Assembly: GCA_039588215.1 (NCBI GenBank)
Contig: JBDHAD010000001.1
Span: 1 to 64,000 of the forward strand
Direction of reading: 5' to 3'
Length of the DNA stretch: 64,000 nt
Origin: JBDHAC01 sp039588215
GTDB taxonomy: Bacteria > Gemmatimonadota > Gemmatimonadetes > Palauibacterales > Palauibacteraceae
Every line of letters starts with the position of its first letter. Within the stretch, counting starts at the first letter, position 1. Under the pieces are notes generated by a model. The model had not been told where the DNA came from and made no database searches. It worked only from the letters and a program-made list of their open reading frames with translations. This document shows, one piece after another, positions 45,490 through 54,916 of this stretch. The position numbers and the translations under genes were made by a program.

Positions 45490-47294
45490 TCGCCACGCCT
45501 GCCGGTCCGGCCCCGGAGCGTCGGCCTGGCGTCCGGCGTATCTGGATCGCGGCCCTCGCCATCCTCAGCGCGGGCTGCGCGGGTGGTGGCGCGGGGGCCC
45601 CGGCCACGCTCGCCGATGGTGTTCGGATCCGTGCGGAGGCCTGGGCGGAGCGCTTTCCCGCCGACTGGGAGCTCCTACCGGATCACCCCTCCGCATCCTC
45701 GCGCGGCGGCATGGTTGTCTCGACCGACTCGCTGGCTAGCGCCGCCGGACTCGAGATCCTGCGCGGGGGGGGTAACGCGGTCGACGCGGCGATCGCCGTT
45801 CAGTTCGCCCTCGCGGTCACGCACCCCCAGGCGGGGAACATCGGAGGCGGGGGCTTCATGATCGTCCGGCTCGCGGATGACACGCGCGCCGCCCTCGACT
45901 TCCGCGAACGCGCGCCCGGCCACGCGACTCGGGACATGTACCTCGATGAGGACGATGCGGTCACGGATGCCAGCAGGACCGGTCATCTAGCCGCCGGAGT
46001 GCCGGGATCCGTGGCCGGAATGGAAGAGGCCCACCGGCGGCTGGGCTCGCTCTCGTGGGAGCGACTGCTGGAGCCCGCCATTCGGTATGCCCGTGGCATC
46101 CGCGTGCGCCCGCGGCTCGCCCGCGCGCTAGCCGGGGCCCGGGAACGCTTCTCCCGCTTCCCAGCCACCGCCGCGGCGTTCAACCCCGGAGGGCGAGGCC
46201 CTGAGGCCGGCGAACGGCTCGTCCAGGCTGATCTCGCAAGAACGCTCGAGGCCATCGCGGCAGACGGCGCGGAAGCATTCTACAAAGGGTGGATAGCCGA
46301 CTCCCTGGTTGCGGAGATGAAGCGCGGCGGAGGATTCATCAGCCACGGGGATCTCGCCGGATACGAGGCGGTCTGGCGCGAGCCTGTCGTGCTCGAGTAT
46401 CGCGGTCGGGAGATCATCTCCATGCCCCCGCCCTCATCGGGAGGCATCACGCTCGCCCAGTTGCTCCACATCGTAGAAGGGTACGAGTTGGACAGTTTCG
46501 GCTGGCACTCCGCGGATGCGATCCACATCGCGGTCGAAGCCATGCGCCGCGCGTACGCGGATCGGAACTACTACCTGGGCGACCCTGATTTCGTCGAGAT
46601 CCCGGTGACCCGTTTGCTGAACCGGGCATACGCCGATTCCCTCCGGGGGTCGATCGACCTGGAGCAGGCCTCGTCGTCGTCGCGCTTCAACCGCGTGTCC
46701 ACGGAGAGTTCCGAGACGACTCATTTCTCGGTTATTGACGAGATGGGGAACGCCGTCGCCGTTACAACCACCCTGAACGGGGGCTTTGGCTCGGCGGTCG
46801 TCGTGCGGGGCGCGGGCTTCCTCCTCAATAACGAGATGGACGATTTCGCCGCGAAACCGGGTACGCCGAACATGTACGGACTCGTACAGGGAGAGGCGAA
46901 CGCCATCCAGCCGGGCAAACGAATGCTCTCGTCCATGACGCCCACGATCGTAATCGCGCCAGATGGTCGTACCGAGCTCATCACGGGCACGCCGGGAGGC
47001 GGCACGATCATCACCACGGTCTTTCAGATGGTGATGAACCACATCGATTTCGGGCTACCGGTCCAGACTTCCGTGAACGCGCCCCGCTTTCACCACCAGA
47101 ATCTGCCCGACGTGATCTTCTACGAGCGCCGCGGATTGCACGCCGACGTGATCGCGGAACTGACCCGGAGAGGGCACCAGATGAGGGAGCGTAACGGGTA
47201 TTCCGGCGTGGTGGAGTCGATCTATGTTGCACCGGATGGAACGCGATTCGGAGCCGCCGACCCGCGGGGTGGGAGCGCCGCTCTGGGGCATTGA
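45486..47294 (+). CDS. ggt: gamma-glutamyltransferase, lipoprotein
   Basis: 602 aa. The predicted lipobox LSAGC (Cys31) places it at the envelope. Proenzyme with SRGGMVVSTDSLASAAG, IGGGGFMIV, SRTGHLAAGVPGSVAG. The autoprocessing Thr is in ETTHFSVIDEMGNAVAVTTT, and the small subunit follows (GGFGSAVV, PGKRMLSSMTPTIV). It hydrolyses or transfers the gamma-glutamyl group of glutathione. GTG 45486 overlaps the nth stop (GTGA). Confidence 0.95.
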   Translation: MIATPAGPAPERRPGVRRIWIAALAILSAGCAGGGAGAPATLADGVRIRAEAWAERFPADWELLPDHPSASSRGGMVVSTDSLASAAGLEILRGGGNAVDAAIAVQFALAVTHPQAGNIGGGGFMIVRLADDTRAALDFRERAPGHATRDMYLDEDDAVTDASRTGHLAAGVPGSVAGMEEAHRRLGSLSWERLLEPAIRYARGIRVRPRLARALAGARERFSRFPATAAAFNPGGRGPEAGERLVQADLARTLEAIAADGAEAFYKGWIADSLVAEMKRGGGFISHGDLAGYEAVWREPVVLEYRGREIISMPPPSSGGITLAQLLHIVEGYELDSFGWHSADAIHIAVEAMRRAYADRNYYLGDPDFVEIPVTRLLNRAYADSLRGSIDLEQASSSSRFNRVSTESSETTHFSVIDEMGNAVAVTTTLNGGFGSAVVVRGAGFLLNNEMDDFAAKPGTPNMYGLVQGEANAIQPGKRMLSSMTPTIVIAPDGRTELITGTPGGGTIITTVFQMVMNHIDFGLPVQTSVNAPRFHHQNLPDVIFYERRGLHADVIAELTRRGHQMRERNGYSGVVESIYVAPDGTRFGAADPRGGSAALGH

Positions 47295-47303
47295 TGAGGC
47301 CGG

Positions 47304-47334
47304 TCTCCCCGGAGCGCGCGCGGCTCCGGAGAGA
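47304..47334. terminator. inverted repeat between convergent genes
   Basis: CCGGAGC (47309-47315) pairs with GCTCCGG (47323-47329); the flanks TCTC/GAGA extend the stem across one mismatch. It lies in the 52-bp gap between convergent ggt and the glycine-zipper lipoprotein gene and could serve both as a terminator, but no T-run follows. Confidence 0.5.
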
Positions 47335-47346
47335 TCAGCTGTGTCG

Positions 47347-48258
47347 CTAACCGGCCGGGTCCGGGACCATGATGATCAACGGCTCATCCAGACGGAGCCG
47401 CAGCTCCGAGCCCGCCGGTAGCACGGCGTCCACATCCTCGGTCGCCAGGGTGATCGCGGTGCCCGCGGCCGCGCCGACCGCAGCGCCGATGATCGTCCCC
47501 TTGGCATTTCCTCCGAGGACACGCCCGAGGATCGCTCCGGCCACCGCGCCCCCACCGATTCGGGCGGCCTTGTCTCCGGTCGAGTAGCGTCCCTCGGTCT
47601 CGGGGTTCGCCTCCACGACCGAAGCGCTCAAGGGATAGGTCTCACCATCGATGGTGACATCCAGGAAGGCGATCTTGATGACCGCCGCTTCGCCTTTGTT
47701 CCCCGATTGCTGAACCGCCGTGACTTCACCGCGAACGATGGCGTTCGCGTGGACGATGACCGTGCTCCCGTCGATCAGCGGCTCGACTACGGCCGCCGTA
47801 AAGCGGTCACCGGGCTGGTTGTCCTTGGTGCTCAGCTCCTGCCGTAACCGTACACGGAACTCAGTCCCGGGGTTGGCCTGCAACGACAGCATGGCGGGCC
47901 CCGGATCGGGCTCTACGGGGTCCTCGGCCCGTTCCTCGTCCTCCACGGGCGCCGCAGCCGGCGGCGGTGGCGGGGGCGGGGCCTGCCGGACCGGCGGCGC
48001 AGCGGGTGGCGGGGTGGGCGGTGGCGCAGGCGGCGGCGCGGGCATCTCGACGTCGTCCACGTCACCTTGTGGCTGATCGCTCAGCTCGGGCTCCGCCCCT
48101 TCTCCCTCCAGCGCGAGGTCCAATTCTCGATCCACGGCGGCCTGGTCGATGGGCTCCGCATCGCCCCCGCACGCCGTGATGCCGATCGAGACACCCCCCA
48201 GGAGGGCGATATACAATCCTACGCTGTGCTTCGAGACGACTGGCGCTCTCGTCCGCAT
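47347..48258 (-). CDS. proline-rich glycine-zipper lipoprotein
   Basis: 303 aa. Signal with ITAC lipobox (GVSIGITACGG). Residues about 70-115 are almost only Pro/Ala and acidic residues, an extended spacer suited to crossing the periplasm. The C-terminal half has a small beta domain (RVRLRQELSTKDNQPGD) and a glycine-zipper hydrophobic hairpin (ARIGGGAVAGAILGRVLGG, TIIGAAVGAAAGTAI) of the kind that inserts in membranes. Function unknown; outer-membrane or surface lipoprotein is likely. Confidence 0.8.
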   Translation of the reverse strand: MRTRAPVVSKHSVGLYIALLGGVSIGITACGGDAEPIDQAAVDRELDLALEGEGAEPELSDQPQGDVDDVEMPAPPPAPPPTPPPAAPPVRQAPPPPPPPAAAPVEDEERAEDPVEPDPGPAMLSLQANPGTEFRVRLRQELSTKDNQPGDRFTAAVVEPLIDGSTVIVHANAIVRGEVTAVQQSGNKGEAAVIKIAFLDVTIDGETYPLSASVVEANPETEGRYSTGDKAARIGGGAVAGAILGRVLGGNAKGTIIGAAVGAAAGTAITLATEDVDAVLPAGSELRLRLDEPLIIMVPDPAG

Positions 48259-48480
48259 CGATTCCTCTCCCCAATCATCAGGCCAACCCTACCCTGCCGG
48301 GCCCGCACGCTTCGTTGTACGGCTCCGGACGTCGCCCTAGCTTGCAATGTTCGGTCCCGGTCTCTCCTCCACGGGTGAGGCATACCGTAGACCGGCCCGA
48401 CGGTTCCGGGGTCACAAAGGGCACCGGCGACTGCGCGGCCCGAGTCGTGTGGCGCGAGGCGAGCGCGGGGGAATCACGGC

Positions 48481-50253
48481 ATGAGGGAACTGAGGAATCT
48501 GCTGCCCTTCTTCCGGCCATACCGGGCCGGGATGGCCGTCGGACTGATGTTGGTCGTCCTCAGCAACCTGTTCACCGTCGCCGGCCCCTACCTGATCAAG
48601 GTCGCGATCGAGGCCCTTGAGCAGGAGTTACGTGGCGACTTGATCCTCAGATACGCCGGGCTGATCGTGCTCGTCGCCCTGTTGGCGGGGATCGGGCGCT
48701 ATTTCATGCGCGAGATCCTGAACGGGATCAGCCGCCGCATGGAGACCGACATCAGAAGTGCCCTGTTCGAGCACCTGATGCGGCTCCCAGCGCAGTTCTT
48801 CGACAAATGGCGCACGGGTGACCTCATGAGCCGTGCGACCAACGATGTCGGAGCGGTGCGCATGGTGGCCGGTCCCGCGATCATGTACCTGGTCAACACC
48901 GCTACCGTGGCGGCGCTGGCGCTCGGGCTGATGATCTGGATCGACCCTTGGCTCACGCTGATCGCGATGATCCCGATGCTGTTCGTCCCGCCTGTCGTGT
49001 TCGCGTTCGGCAAGAGGATTCACGTACGGTTCGAACGAATTCAGAGCCAGTTCAGCGAGCTGTCCAACTTCGCCCAGGAGAACCTCAGCGGCATCAGGAT
49101 CGTGAAAGCGTACGCCCGCGAGGACGCACAGGCGGGAGAGTTCGCGGCCCTCAACGAGGAGTACAAGGCCCGGAATCTGAGCCTCGCTCGTGTATGGGGA
49201 GCGTTCCACCCGGGTCTGATCCTCCTGACCGGATTCGGAGCCGTGGTCGTACTCTGGTTCGGCGGCAGCCGTGTGATACAGGGCGAGATCACGCTGGGCG
49301 ATTTCGTGGCCTTCTCGTTCTACCTGACACTCCTGACGTGGCCGATGATCGCGCTCGGCTGGGTCACGAATCTGTTCCAGCGAGGGGCGGCTTCCATGGG
49401 TCGGATCAACCAGCTTCTCGACATCGAGCCGGCAATCGCGGATCCGAGCGAGCCCGTAGAGTTGGGTGAGATCAGCGGAGCGGTCGAGTTCGACGAGGTT
49501 TCGTTCCGCTATCCGGAAACCGAGCACTGGGTTCTGCGCGACGTCTCGTTCCGTATAGAGCCCGGCCAGACGGTGGCCATCGTCGGAGCCACCGCGAGCG
49601 GGAAGACGAGTCTCGGACGTCTCATCACGCGGCTGTACGACGCCACCTCGGGAACCGTTCGCATCGACGGAGTCGACGTGCGTGATCTGCGATTGAACGA
49701 GCTCCGCGCCGCGGTCGCTGTGGTACCCCAGGACCCGTTCCTGTTCAGCATGCGGTTGCGCCGCAACGTCGAGCTGCGATACGACACCGAGGAGGTGACG
49801 CCGGATCTCGAGCGATCGATCGACGTCGCCCAACTCCGCGACACGCTCGACGTCTTGCCGGACGGCCTCGACACCCGCTTGGGAGAACGTGGGATCAACC
49901 TCTCGGGTGGCCAGAAGCAACGGGCCACGTTGGCTCGCGCGCTGTACCGCGACGCCCCCATCCTCATTCTGGACGACGCGCTATCCGCGGTCGACTCGGA
50001 GACCGAAGCCGCGATACTCGCCGGGCTACGGGAGTACAAGGCAGGGCGGACGTCGATGATCATCTCGCACCGCGTCTCGGCTGTGCGGGACGCGGATCTG
50101 ATCATCGTCCTCGAGGATGGGCGAGTCGTCGAGCGCGGCCGCCACACGGAGCTGCTCGCCAAGGGCGGCGTCTACGCGCGTCTGCTCGAGCGGCAGTTGC
50201 TGGCTGAAGAGCTAGGAGAGGAGCCTCGGCGCTCGGTCGCCGCATCGGGCTGA
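48481..50253 (+). CDS. ABC exporter (membrane + ATPase half-transporter)
   Basis: 590 aa. Membrane domain (1-320) with six helices starting PFFRPYRAGMAVGLMLVVLS; ATPase with Walker A GATASGKTSLGR, Q-loop VPQDPFLF, signature LSGGQKQRATLA, Walker B ILILDDALSAVD, H-loop ISHRVS. MsbA/lipid or drug-export type; it probably forms a homodimer. The frame is divergent from the upstream lipoprotein. Substrate unknown. Confidence 0.93.
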   Translation: MRELRNLLPFFRPYRAGMAVGLMLVVLSNLFTVAGPYLIKVAIEALEQELRGDLILRYAGLIVLVALLAGIGRYFMREILNGISRRMETDIRSALFEHLMRLPAQFFDKWRTGDLMSRATNDVGAVRMVAGPAIMYLVNTATVAALALGLMIWIDPWLTLIAMIPMLFVPPVVFAFGKRIHVRFERIQSQFSELSNFAQENLSGIRIVKAYAREDAQAGEFAALNEEYKARNLSLARVWGAFHPGLILLTGFGAVVVLWFGGSRVIQGEITLGDFVAFSFYLTLLTWPMIALGWVTNLFQRGAASMGRINQLLDIEPAIADPSEPVELGEISGAVEFDEVSFRYPETEHWVLRDVSFRIEPGQTVAIVGATASGKTSLGRLITRLYDATSGTVRIDGVDVRDLRLNELRAAVAVVPQDPFLFSMRLRRNVELRYDTEEVTPDLERSIDVAQLRDTLDVLPDGLDTRLGERGINLSGGQKQRATLARALYRDAPILILDDALSAVDSETEAAILAGLREYKAGRTSMIISHRVSAVRDADLIIVLEDGRVVERGRHTELLAKGGVYARLLERQLLAEELGEEPRRSVAASG

Positions 50254-50306
50254 AGCCCCGGCGGATCGCGTAAGAACTCCAGCAGCGTGTTCGCGCTCGA
50301 TCCTGG

Positions 50307-51257
50307 TCAGCTCGATCCCGAATAGCTCGATCCCACCAGTCCCGCTCGCTGCGCCCAATAGCCGATCATCTTGTAGACTAGCTTCGCTACCACGAAATCG
50401 GACGCTTCCTGCCCCGGCCTCGGCGCGAGCTCGACCACGTCGGCCCCGACCACGCGACGCTCGCGAAACACGGCCCCGAGGAGATCGAGCGCGTCCCACC
50501 AGCCACCGCCACCGGGCTCGGGCGTGCCGGTGGACGGGACGAGTGCGGGATCGAAGAAGTCGACGTCGAACGTGATATAGACGTCCGGGCCCAGCGCCTG
50601 CAGCGCTCTCTCGACCCACCCGGGACGGCGCATCTCGTGCGCGAAGACCGTCGTGATCGGGGTCCGCCGGATCAGCTCCCGCTCCTCGGATGTGAGCGCC
50701 CGGATCCCGACGGCAACCACGCGGTCCACATGCTCCAGCGCACGCCGCATGGCGCAGGCGTGGTTCCACGGAGTGCCGTGGTACTCATCCCGCAGGTCTG
50801 AATGGGCATCGAACTGGAGGACCGACAGACCTCCCCCCAACCGATCGGCCCACGCAGCGGCGGGCGCGCTGCTGATGGAGTGCTCTCCGCCGAGGCCGAT
50901 GACCAGGCGATCCCCAGCCGCCTCCAGTAAGTCGGCGTACAGCCCGCGGAGTTCCTCGATCGCCCGCTCCGGCCCCGCCTTCGAGAGCCGGATCGCAGGC
51001 AGCGTGCACACGCCGGCGTCGGCGGACTCGAGGTCCAACTCCTCATCGTACAGCTCGATGTACCGCGAGGCTCGCAGGATCGCTTCGGGTCCCTCACGGG
51101 TGCCCGCGCCCCAGCTGGTCGTCGCCTCATACGGGATCGGAAGGATCACGACGCCGGCGTCGCTCCACGAGCGCCGAGCGGGCTCGAGCTTCAGGAAATG
51201 GTCGAGTGCCGCCCAGGGATGGGACGAGAGAGTCGTAGGAACTTCAGAGAGTGCCAT
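50307..51257 (-). CDS. speB: agmatinase/arginase-family ureohydrolase
   Basis: 316 aa. Binuclear Mn site: GGEHSIS, DAHSDLRDEY and SFDVDFFDP-type motif (ITFDVDFFDPALVPSTGTPEPGG). It hydrolyses a guanidino substrate; agmatine to putrescine is the most common use in this subfamily, though formiminoglutamase or arginase are possible. Convergent with the ABC exporter gene. Confidence 0.85.
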   Translation of the reverse strand: MALSEVPTTLSSHPWAALDHFLKLEPARRSWSDAGVVILPIPYEATTSWGAGTREGPEAILRASRYIELYDEELDLESADAGVCTLPAIRLSKAGPERAIEELRGLYADLLEAAGDRLVIGLGGEHSISSAPAAAWADRLGGGLSVLQFDAHSDLRDEYHGTPWNHACAMRRALEHVDRVVAVGIRALTSEERELIRRTPITTVFAHEMRRPGWVERALQALGPDVYITFDVDFFDPALVPSTGTPEPGGGGWWDALDLLGAVFRERRVVGADVVELAPRPGQEASDFVVAKLVYKMIGYWAQRAGLVGSSYSGSS

Positions 51258-51336
51258 GCCGGCGGCTCCGCTCCCCCTCTGCTTCAGCCGGTCGGAGACG
51301 CCGAACCGGGTGGAACGACGCGGCTCGAGCCGAGGA

Positions 51337-51771
51337 TCAGGTCGGCCCCGGTGCGTCTCCGTTCCGCCCGATCGTGGCTCGTGCTTCGTTGAGGAGGTCC
51401 TCCCAGCGCTGGTGATCCCTGTCGATCACTACGTGGCGAGGGGGCGTGCTACGACCGAGGCGGCGCTGCAGCTGTCCGATGAGTCGTGGGACGCGAGCCG
51501 CAGGCACGCGTCCGTGCTCGACGATCACCTGGTGCGAGGGGGCTCCGTTCGTGGGCACCATGCGGGCGCTGTACAGGGCGCGAGAATCTCCGTCCAGAAA
51601 CCGCGTGAACAGGAAGAACTCGGCCGACTTGTCCACATCCGCGAGCGGGGGAAACAGCCACAGCTCGGCGATCTCGAAGTGGGGGACGGCTTCGGAGATG
51701 GCGTTGAGGCGAGTTTCGATGATGGAACCGTTGGCTCCCATCCCATCGGCCATTAGGGCCTTCCCATCCAT
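51337..51771 (-). CDS. protein of unknown function, 144 aa
   Basis: Not recognised. ATG 51771 follows CTGGAGGACTC, a good ribosome-binding site, so I prefer it to the ATG 25 codons earlier. Alpha/beta composition (FEIAELWLFPPLADVDKSAEF, VVIDRDHQRWEDLL), soluble. It precedes speB by 79 bp on the same strand. Confidence 0.7.
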   Translation of the reverse strand: MDGKALMADGMGANGSIIETRLNAISEAVPHFEIAELWLFPPLADVDKSAEFFLFTRFLDGDSRALYSARMVPTNGAPSHQVIVEHGRVPAARVPRLIGQLQRRLGRSTPPRHVVIDRDHQRWEDLLNEARATIGRNGDAPGPT

Positions 51772-51868
51772 GAGTCCTCCAGACAACGGCGCCTCACCCG
51801 CGAGGCGACCTCGGGCACGGTTCAAGGATGGACGGGACACCTGCAAGATACGCGCTCTTTTGCGGGGA

Positions 51869-52915
51869 TCAAGCCTTTAACTGGCGTCGCACTGCACCGC
51901 GGACCGCCTCCACCACCACATCGGTCGCCTCCGAGAGCGGCTTCTCCAACAACACGCCGGCCGCCTTCGGGTGCCCGCCTCCTCCCAGTTGCTGAGCCAG
52001 TTCGGAGACATCGACCTGTCCGTTCGAGCGCAGCGACGCCTTCGTCCGGCCGGCCGAGACCTCCCGCATCAAGATCGCCACCTCGACGCCCCGGATGCGC
52101 CTCGGGTACTCCACCAGCCCTTCGGTATCATCCGACCGGGCGCCGGCGTCTCGCAGCGCGGCGTTCGTGACCGTGACCCAAGCGATGTGGTGCTCATCAT
52201 CGATCACGAGGCTGTCGAGCGCGCTCCGGGTCAGCTTCAGTCGCGCAGGCGTTTGCTGCGCGTATAGCCTCCGGTACAGGTCCGCGGGGTCCACGCCGGC
52301 CGCGATCAGGTGCGCCGCGATCGCGTGCGCGCGCGGGCTCGTGTTCGAGAAGCGGAAGGAGCCCGTGTCCGTCACGATGGCCACGTAGAGCGCGATGGCG
52401 TCCTCTTCCAAGAGCGGCTCGCCGCGCAACGTCAGGAGATCGTAGATGAGCTCACCGGTAGCGCAGGCCGACGTGTCCCGCACCACGATCTCGGCGTGCG
52501 AATCGTCCGAGGGCGGGTGGTGATCCACGATGCCCACGCGGGTGGCCCCCAAGCGTGCGGCCACCGCACCGAGCCGCGATGCCTCGCTCGTGTCCAGGAG
52601 TAGGAGCAGATCGGCTTCCTTGAGCGCGCCCTCGCCCGCGGGATCGGTCGGCGCGTGCGCGTTCAGGCCTTCCACGAGGAACGCGAGCGTTTTCGGTACC
52701 GGGGTCGGGTTGACCAGCGTGACCTGCGCACCCCCGCGGATCAGGAAGCGAGCGAGAGCGGCCTCGCTCCCGACCCCGTCCCCATCGGCATTGATATGGG
52801 TGGTCAGGACAACCCGTCCGGTCGTCTCCAGAGCCGCCCGAAGGTCGGTGAGGGCCTTGCGGCGCGCCGGGGGGATCGCGATCACCGACTCGGGACGACG
52901 GGAGGTCGAAGCCAT
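51869..52915 (-). CDS. DHH/DHHA1 phosphoesterase (NrnA-like)
   Basis: 348 aa. DHH metal motifs THINADGDGVGS and IVDHHPPS, DHHA1 motif GGGGHPKAAG. Bifunctional oligoribonuclease / pAp phosphatase or c-di-nucleotide phosphodiesterase activities are known in the family. ATG 52915 chosen; an upstream Gly-rich open frame overlaps coaE. Third from the end of the long minus-strand run, close to coaE and a second DHH protein. Confidence 0.9.
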   Translation of the reverse strand: MASTSRRPESVIAIPPARRKALTDLRAALETTGRVVLTTHINADGDGVGSEAALARFLIRGGAQVTLVNPTPVPKTLAFLVEGLNAHAPTDPAGEGALKEADLLLLLDTSEASRLGAVAARLGATRVGIVDHHPPSDDSHAEIVVRDTSACATGELIYDLLTLRGEPLLEEDAIALYVAIVTDTGSFRFSNTSPRAHAIAAHLIAAGVDPADLYRRLYAQQTPARLKLTRSALDSLVIDDEHHIAWVTVTNAALRDAGARSDDTEGLVEYPRRIRGVEVAILMREVSAGRTKASLRSNGQVDVSELAQQLGGGGHPKAAGVLLEKPLSEATDVVVEAVRGAVRRQLKA

Positions 52916-52947
52916 TCCTCGGAGGCTAGAGGGGGCCTTCCGGGACG

Positions 52948-53556
52948 TCAAGCCGCCTCCACCACCGACTGAAGCTCGTCCCAGACCTTTCGGGTGCGCG
53001 CTTCCAGCTCCTCGCGGGAGCCCACGTTCTCGATCACGTGGTCCGCGCGCGCGCGTTTCTCGGTCCCGGGTAGCTGCGCCGCCTCGATCGATTCGAATTC
53101 CTCCTGGGTCCAACCGCGGGTGCGCGCCGCGCGCTCGAACCGCACCGTCTCCGGGGCATCCACGACCACGATGGCATCGTACTCCGCGTCGAGCCCGACC
53201 TCGAACAGAAGCGGTATCTCCTCCACTACAATGCGAGCTCCGTCCCGGTGGGCTCTTTCCACGCGAGCCGCCCGGAGCAGGCGTACCTCGGCGTGGATGA
53301 TCGCCTCCAGGGTCCGCCGGTCGGTGTCCGTCGCGAATGCGATGTGCCGCATCCGCGGGCGGTCCAGAGAGCCTGTCGCGTCCAGGACCTCATCTCCAAA
53401 CTCTCGACGAATCGCCTCCAGGCCGGGGCTCCCCGGCGCGACTGATTCCCGGGCCAGCTCATCGGCGTCGATCCGGTGCGCACCCCAACGCTCGAACAAA
53501 CGCCCGACGGTGGTCTTTCCCGCCGCGAGCGTGCCCGTCAAACCCACGCGGATCAC
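52948..53556 (-). CDS. coaE: dephospho-CoA kinase
   Basis: Last step of coenzyme A biosynthesis. 202 aa: P-loop GLTGTLAAGKTT near the N-terminus (usual form GGIGSGKS), IDADELAREVV-like (here IDADELARESVAPG), and LLFEVGLDAEYDAIVVV. Overlaps the upstream DHH gene by 4 nt. Confidence 0.93.
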   Translation of the reverse strand: MIRVGLTGTLAAGKTTVGRLFERWGAHRIDADELARESVAPGSPGLEAIRREFGDEVLDATGSLDRPRMRHIAFATDTDRRTLEAIIHAEVRLLRAARVERAHRDGARIVVEEIPLLFEVGLDAEYDAIVVVDAPETVRFERAARTRGWTQEEFESIEAAQLPGTEKRARADHVIENVGSREELEARTRKVWDELQSVVEAA

Positions 53557-54707
53557 TTGGCCTCCCCCACCGCCGTCGAAGCGGATTCGGGGATCAACGG
53601 CTGGGGCGATTCGCCGTCCGCACCGAGGGCTCGCAAGAGGTCCGCGAGGATCTCCTCCCCCAGCTCGTCCACCGCTTTGTCGGACAGGCCTCGCACGGGA
53701 ACCTGACCCCCGGCGAACGTGCCATGTCCTCCTGCGGAGCCCCGCTCACCGATCGCATCGCGAACGAGGGACCCCGCATGAGCTTTGGTGTCGTAGGTGC
53801 GCATGGAGACGAGGATATGCTCCCGGTACCGACCGATGGCGATCGTCCAGTCGATCCCCACCATCTGCATGAACAGGTCTGCGATCTCCGCCACCATGTC
53901 CGGATACTCCAGCCGCGACAGATACACCGTCAGGACGTTGCCGTACCGGCGGGCGACGTCGAGCGCTTGGTGCATGGATCGGAAATAGCTCGCCGGCACG
54001 CGAGCATGCCGGACGCGTGAGATCGCTTCCGGATCCGACAGCGGGTACAGGTACGTGCTCGCCTCCACGTCGGCCCGTGAAGCCTCTCGCCCCAGGTCCA
54101 TCGTCTCCGATTGGATCGCGTAGAACATCGCCGTTGCGAGTCGGGGTTCCGGCTCCAGCTCCGCGGCGCGCAGGTACTCGACGAGCATGGAGCAGCTCGC
54201 ACCGTACTCCGGCCTGATGTCCGAAAAGGTGGCTGTCACCGTGTCGGGCCGGGGAGGATGGTGATCGACGACGGCCGAGACGATGCGTCCTTTCGGCAAC
54301 GAGTTGTTCCCCGATCGCGGCTGCGTGTCGACCAGCGCGATCGCCGTTCCGGCCGTCAGCTCGAGCGATTCGATCCGCTGGAACTTCACGCCGATCTCTT
54401 GGATCAGCGCACGATTCTCGGCCCGCCCTACGATCCCACCGAACGCCACGGTCGTCGTCAGCGAGGCCCGCTTCTCGAGCAGGAAGGCCAGGGCGGCGGC
54501 CGCGGCGAGCGCATCGGGGTCCGGGTTGTCGTGCGTGAGCACCGCCGCCCGGTCCACCCCTTCAAAGGCCGCCAGCAGACCGGCAAGTCGGGCCGCGGCG
54601 GCGCCGACCGCCGCTTCCGGCTCGGTCCCCGTCGTCACCGTGGCGGGGGCCTCCTGTGACGAGGGCGGGGCGGGTTCGCTCTCCTGGCGTTGACCCCGTT
54701 CGTTCAT
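53553..54707 (-). CDS. second DHH phosphoesterase
   Basis: 384 aa. N-terminal 1-50 is polar, then DHH motif THDNPDPDALA and VVDHHPPRPD, middle GREASRADVEAS, C-terminal GGHGTFAGGQ (DHHA1). The metal motifs are intact, so it is probably an active nuclease/phosphatase; the substrate could be pAp, nano-RNA or a cyclic dinucleotide. It overlaps both coaE and the zinc-ribbon gene by 4 nt. Confidence 0.88.
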   Translation of the reverse strand: MNERGQRQESEPAPPSSQEAPATVTTGTEPEAAVGAAAARLAGLLAAFEGVDRAAVLTHDNPDPDALAAAAALAFLLEKRASLTTTVAFGGIVGRAENRALIQEIGVKFQRIESLELTAGTAIALVDTQPRSGNNSLPKGRIVSAVVDHHPPRPDTVTATFSDIRPEYGASCSMLVEYLRAAELEPEPRLATAMFYAIQSETMDLGREASRADVEASTYLYPLSDPEAISRVRHARVPASYFRSMHQALDVARRYGNVLTVYLSRLEYPDMVAEIADLFMQMVGIDWTIAIGRYREHILVSMRTYDTKAHAGSLVRDAIGERGSAGGHGTFAGGQVPVRGLSDKAVDELGEEILADLLRALGADGESPQPLIPESASTAVGEAK

Positions 54708-54916
54708 ACGTCCGAGCAATCCCCGTGCGGGTACGGACGCCCACAGTCGGGACAATGGCCATCCCTGCACCCGCTGGTCCGCGGGCTCAGGAGGTACCCG
54801 CAGCCGACGCAGGGCTCCAGATCGAGTTCTGCCGGGAGGCCTCGCGACTCCGGCCCTGCTCCGGGCGCCCGGTCCGAGCCGAACGCTCGCGCGGCGGTCT
54901 CGATCGACCGTTTCAC
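54704..54916 (-). CDS. zinc-ribbon microprotein
   Basis: 70 aa from GTG 54916. Basic/polar first half; the C-terminal half is a cysteine-rich ribbon EPCVGCGYLLSP, then GCRDGHCPDCGRPYPHGDC, enough for one or two zinc sites. It overlaps its two neighbours by 4 nt each (GTGA and ATGA), which strongly supports translation and joint function with the DHH and MBL proteins. Role unknown. Confidence 0.7.
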   Translation of the reverse strand: MKRSIETAARAFGSDRAPGAGPESRGLPAELDLEPCVGCGYLLSPRTSGCRDGHCPDCGRPYPHGDCSDV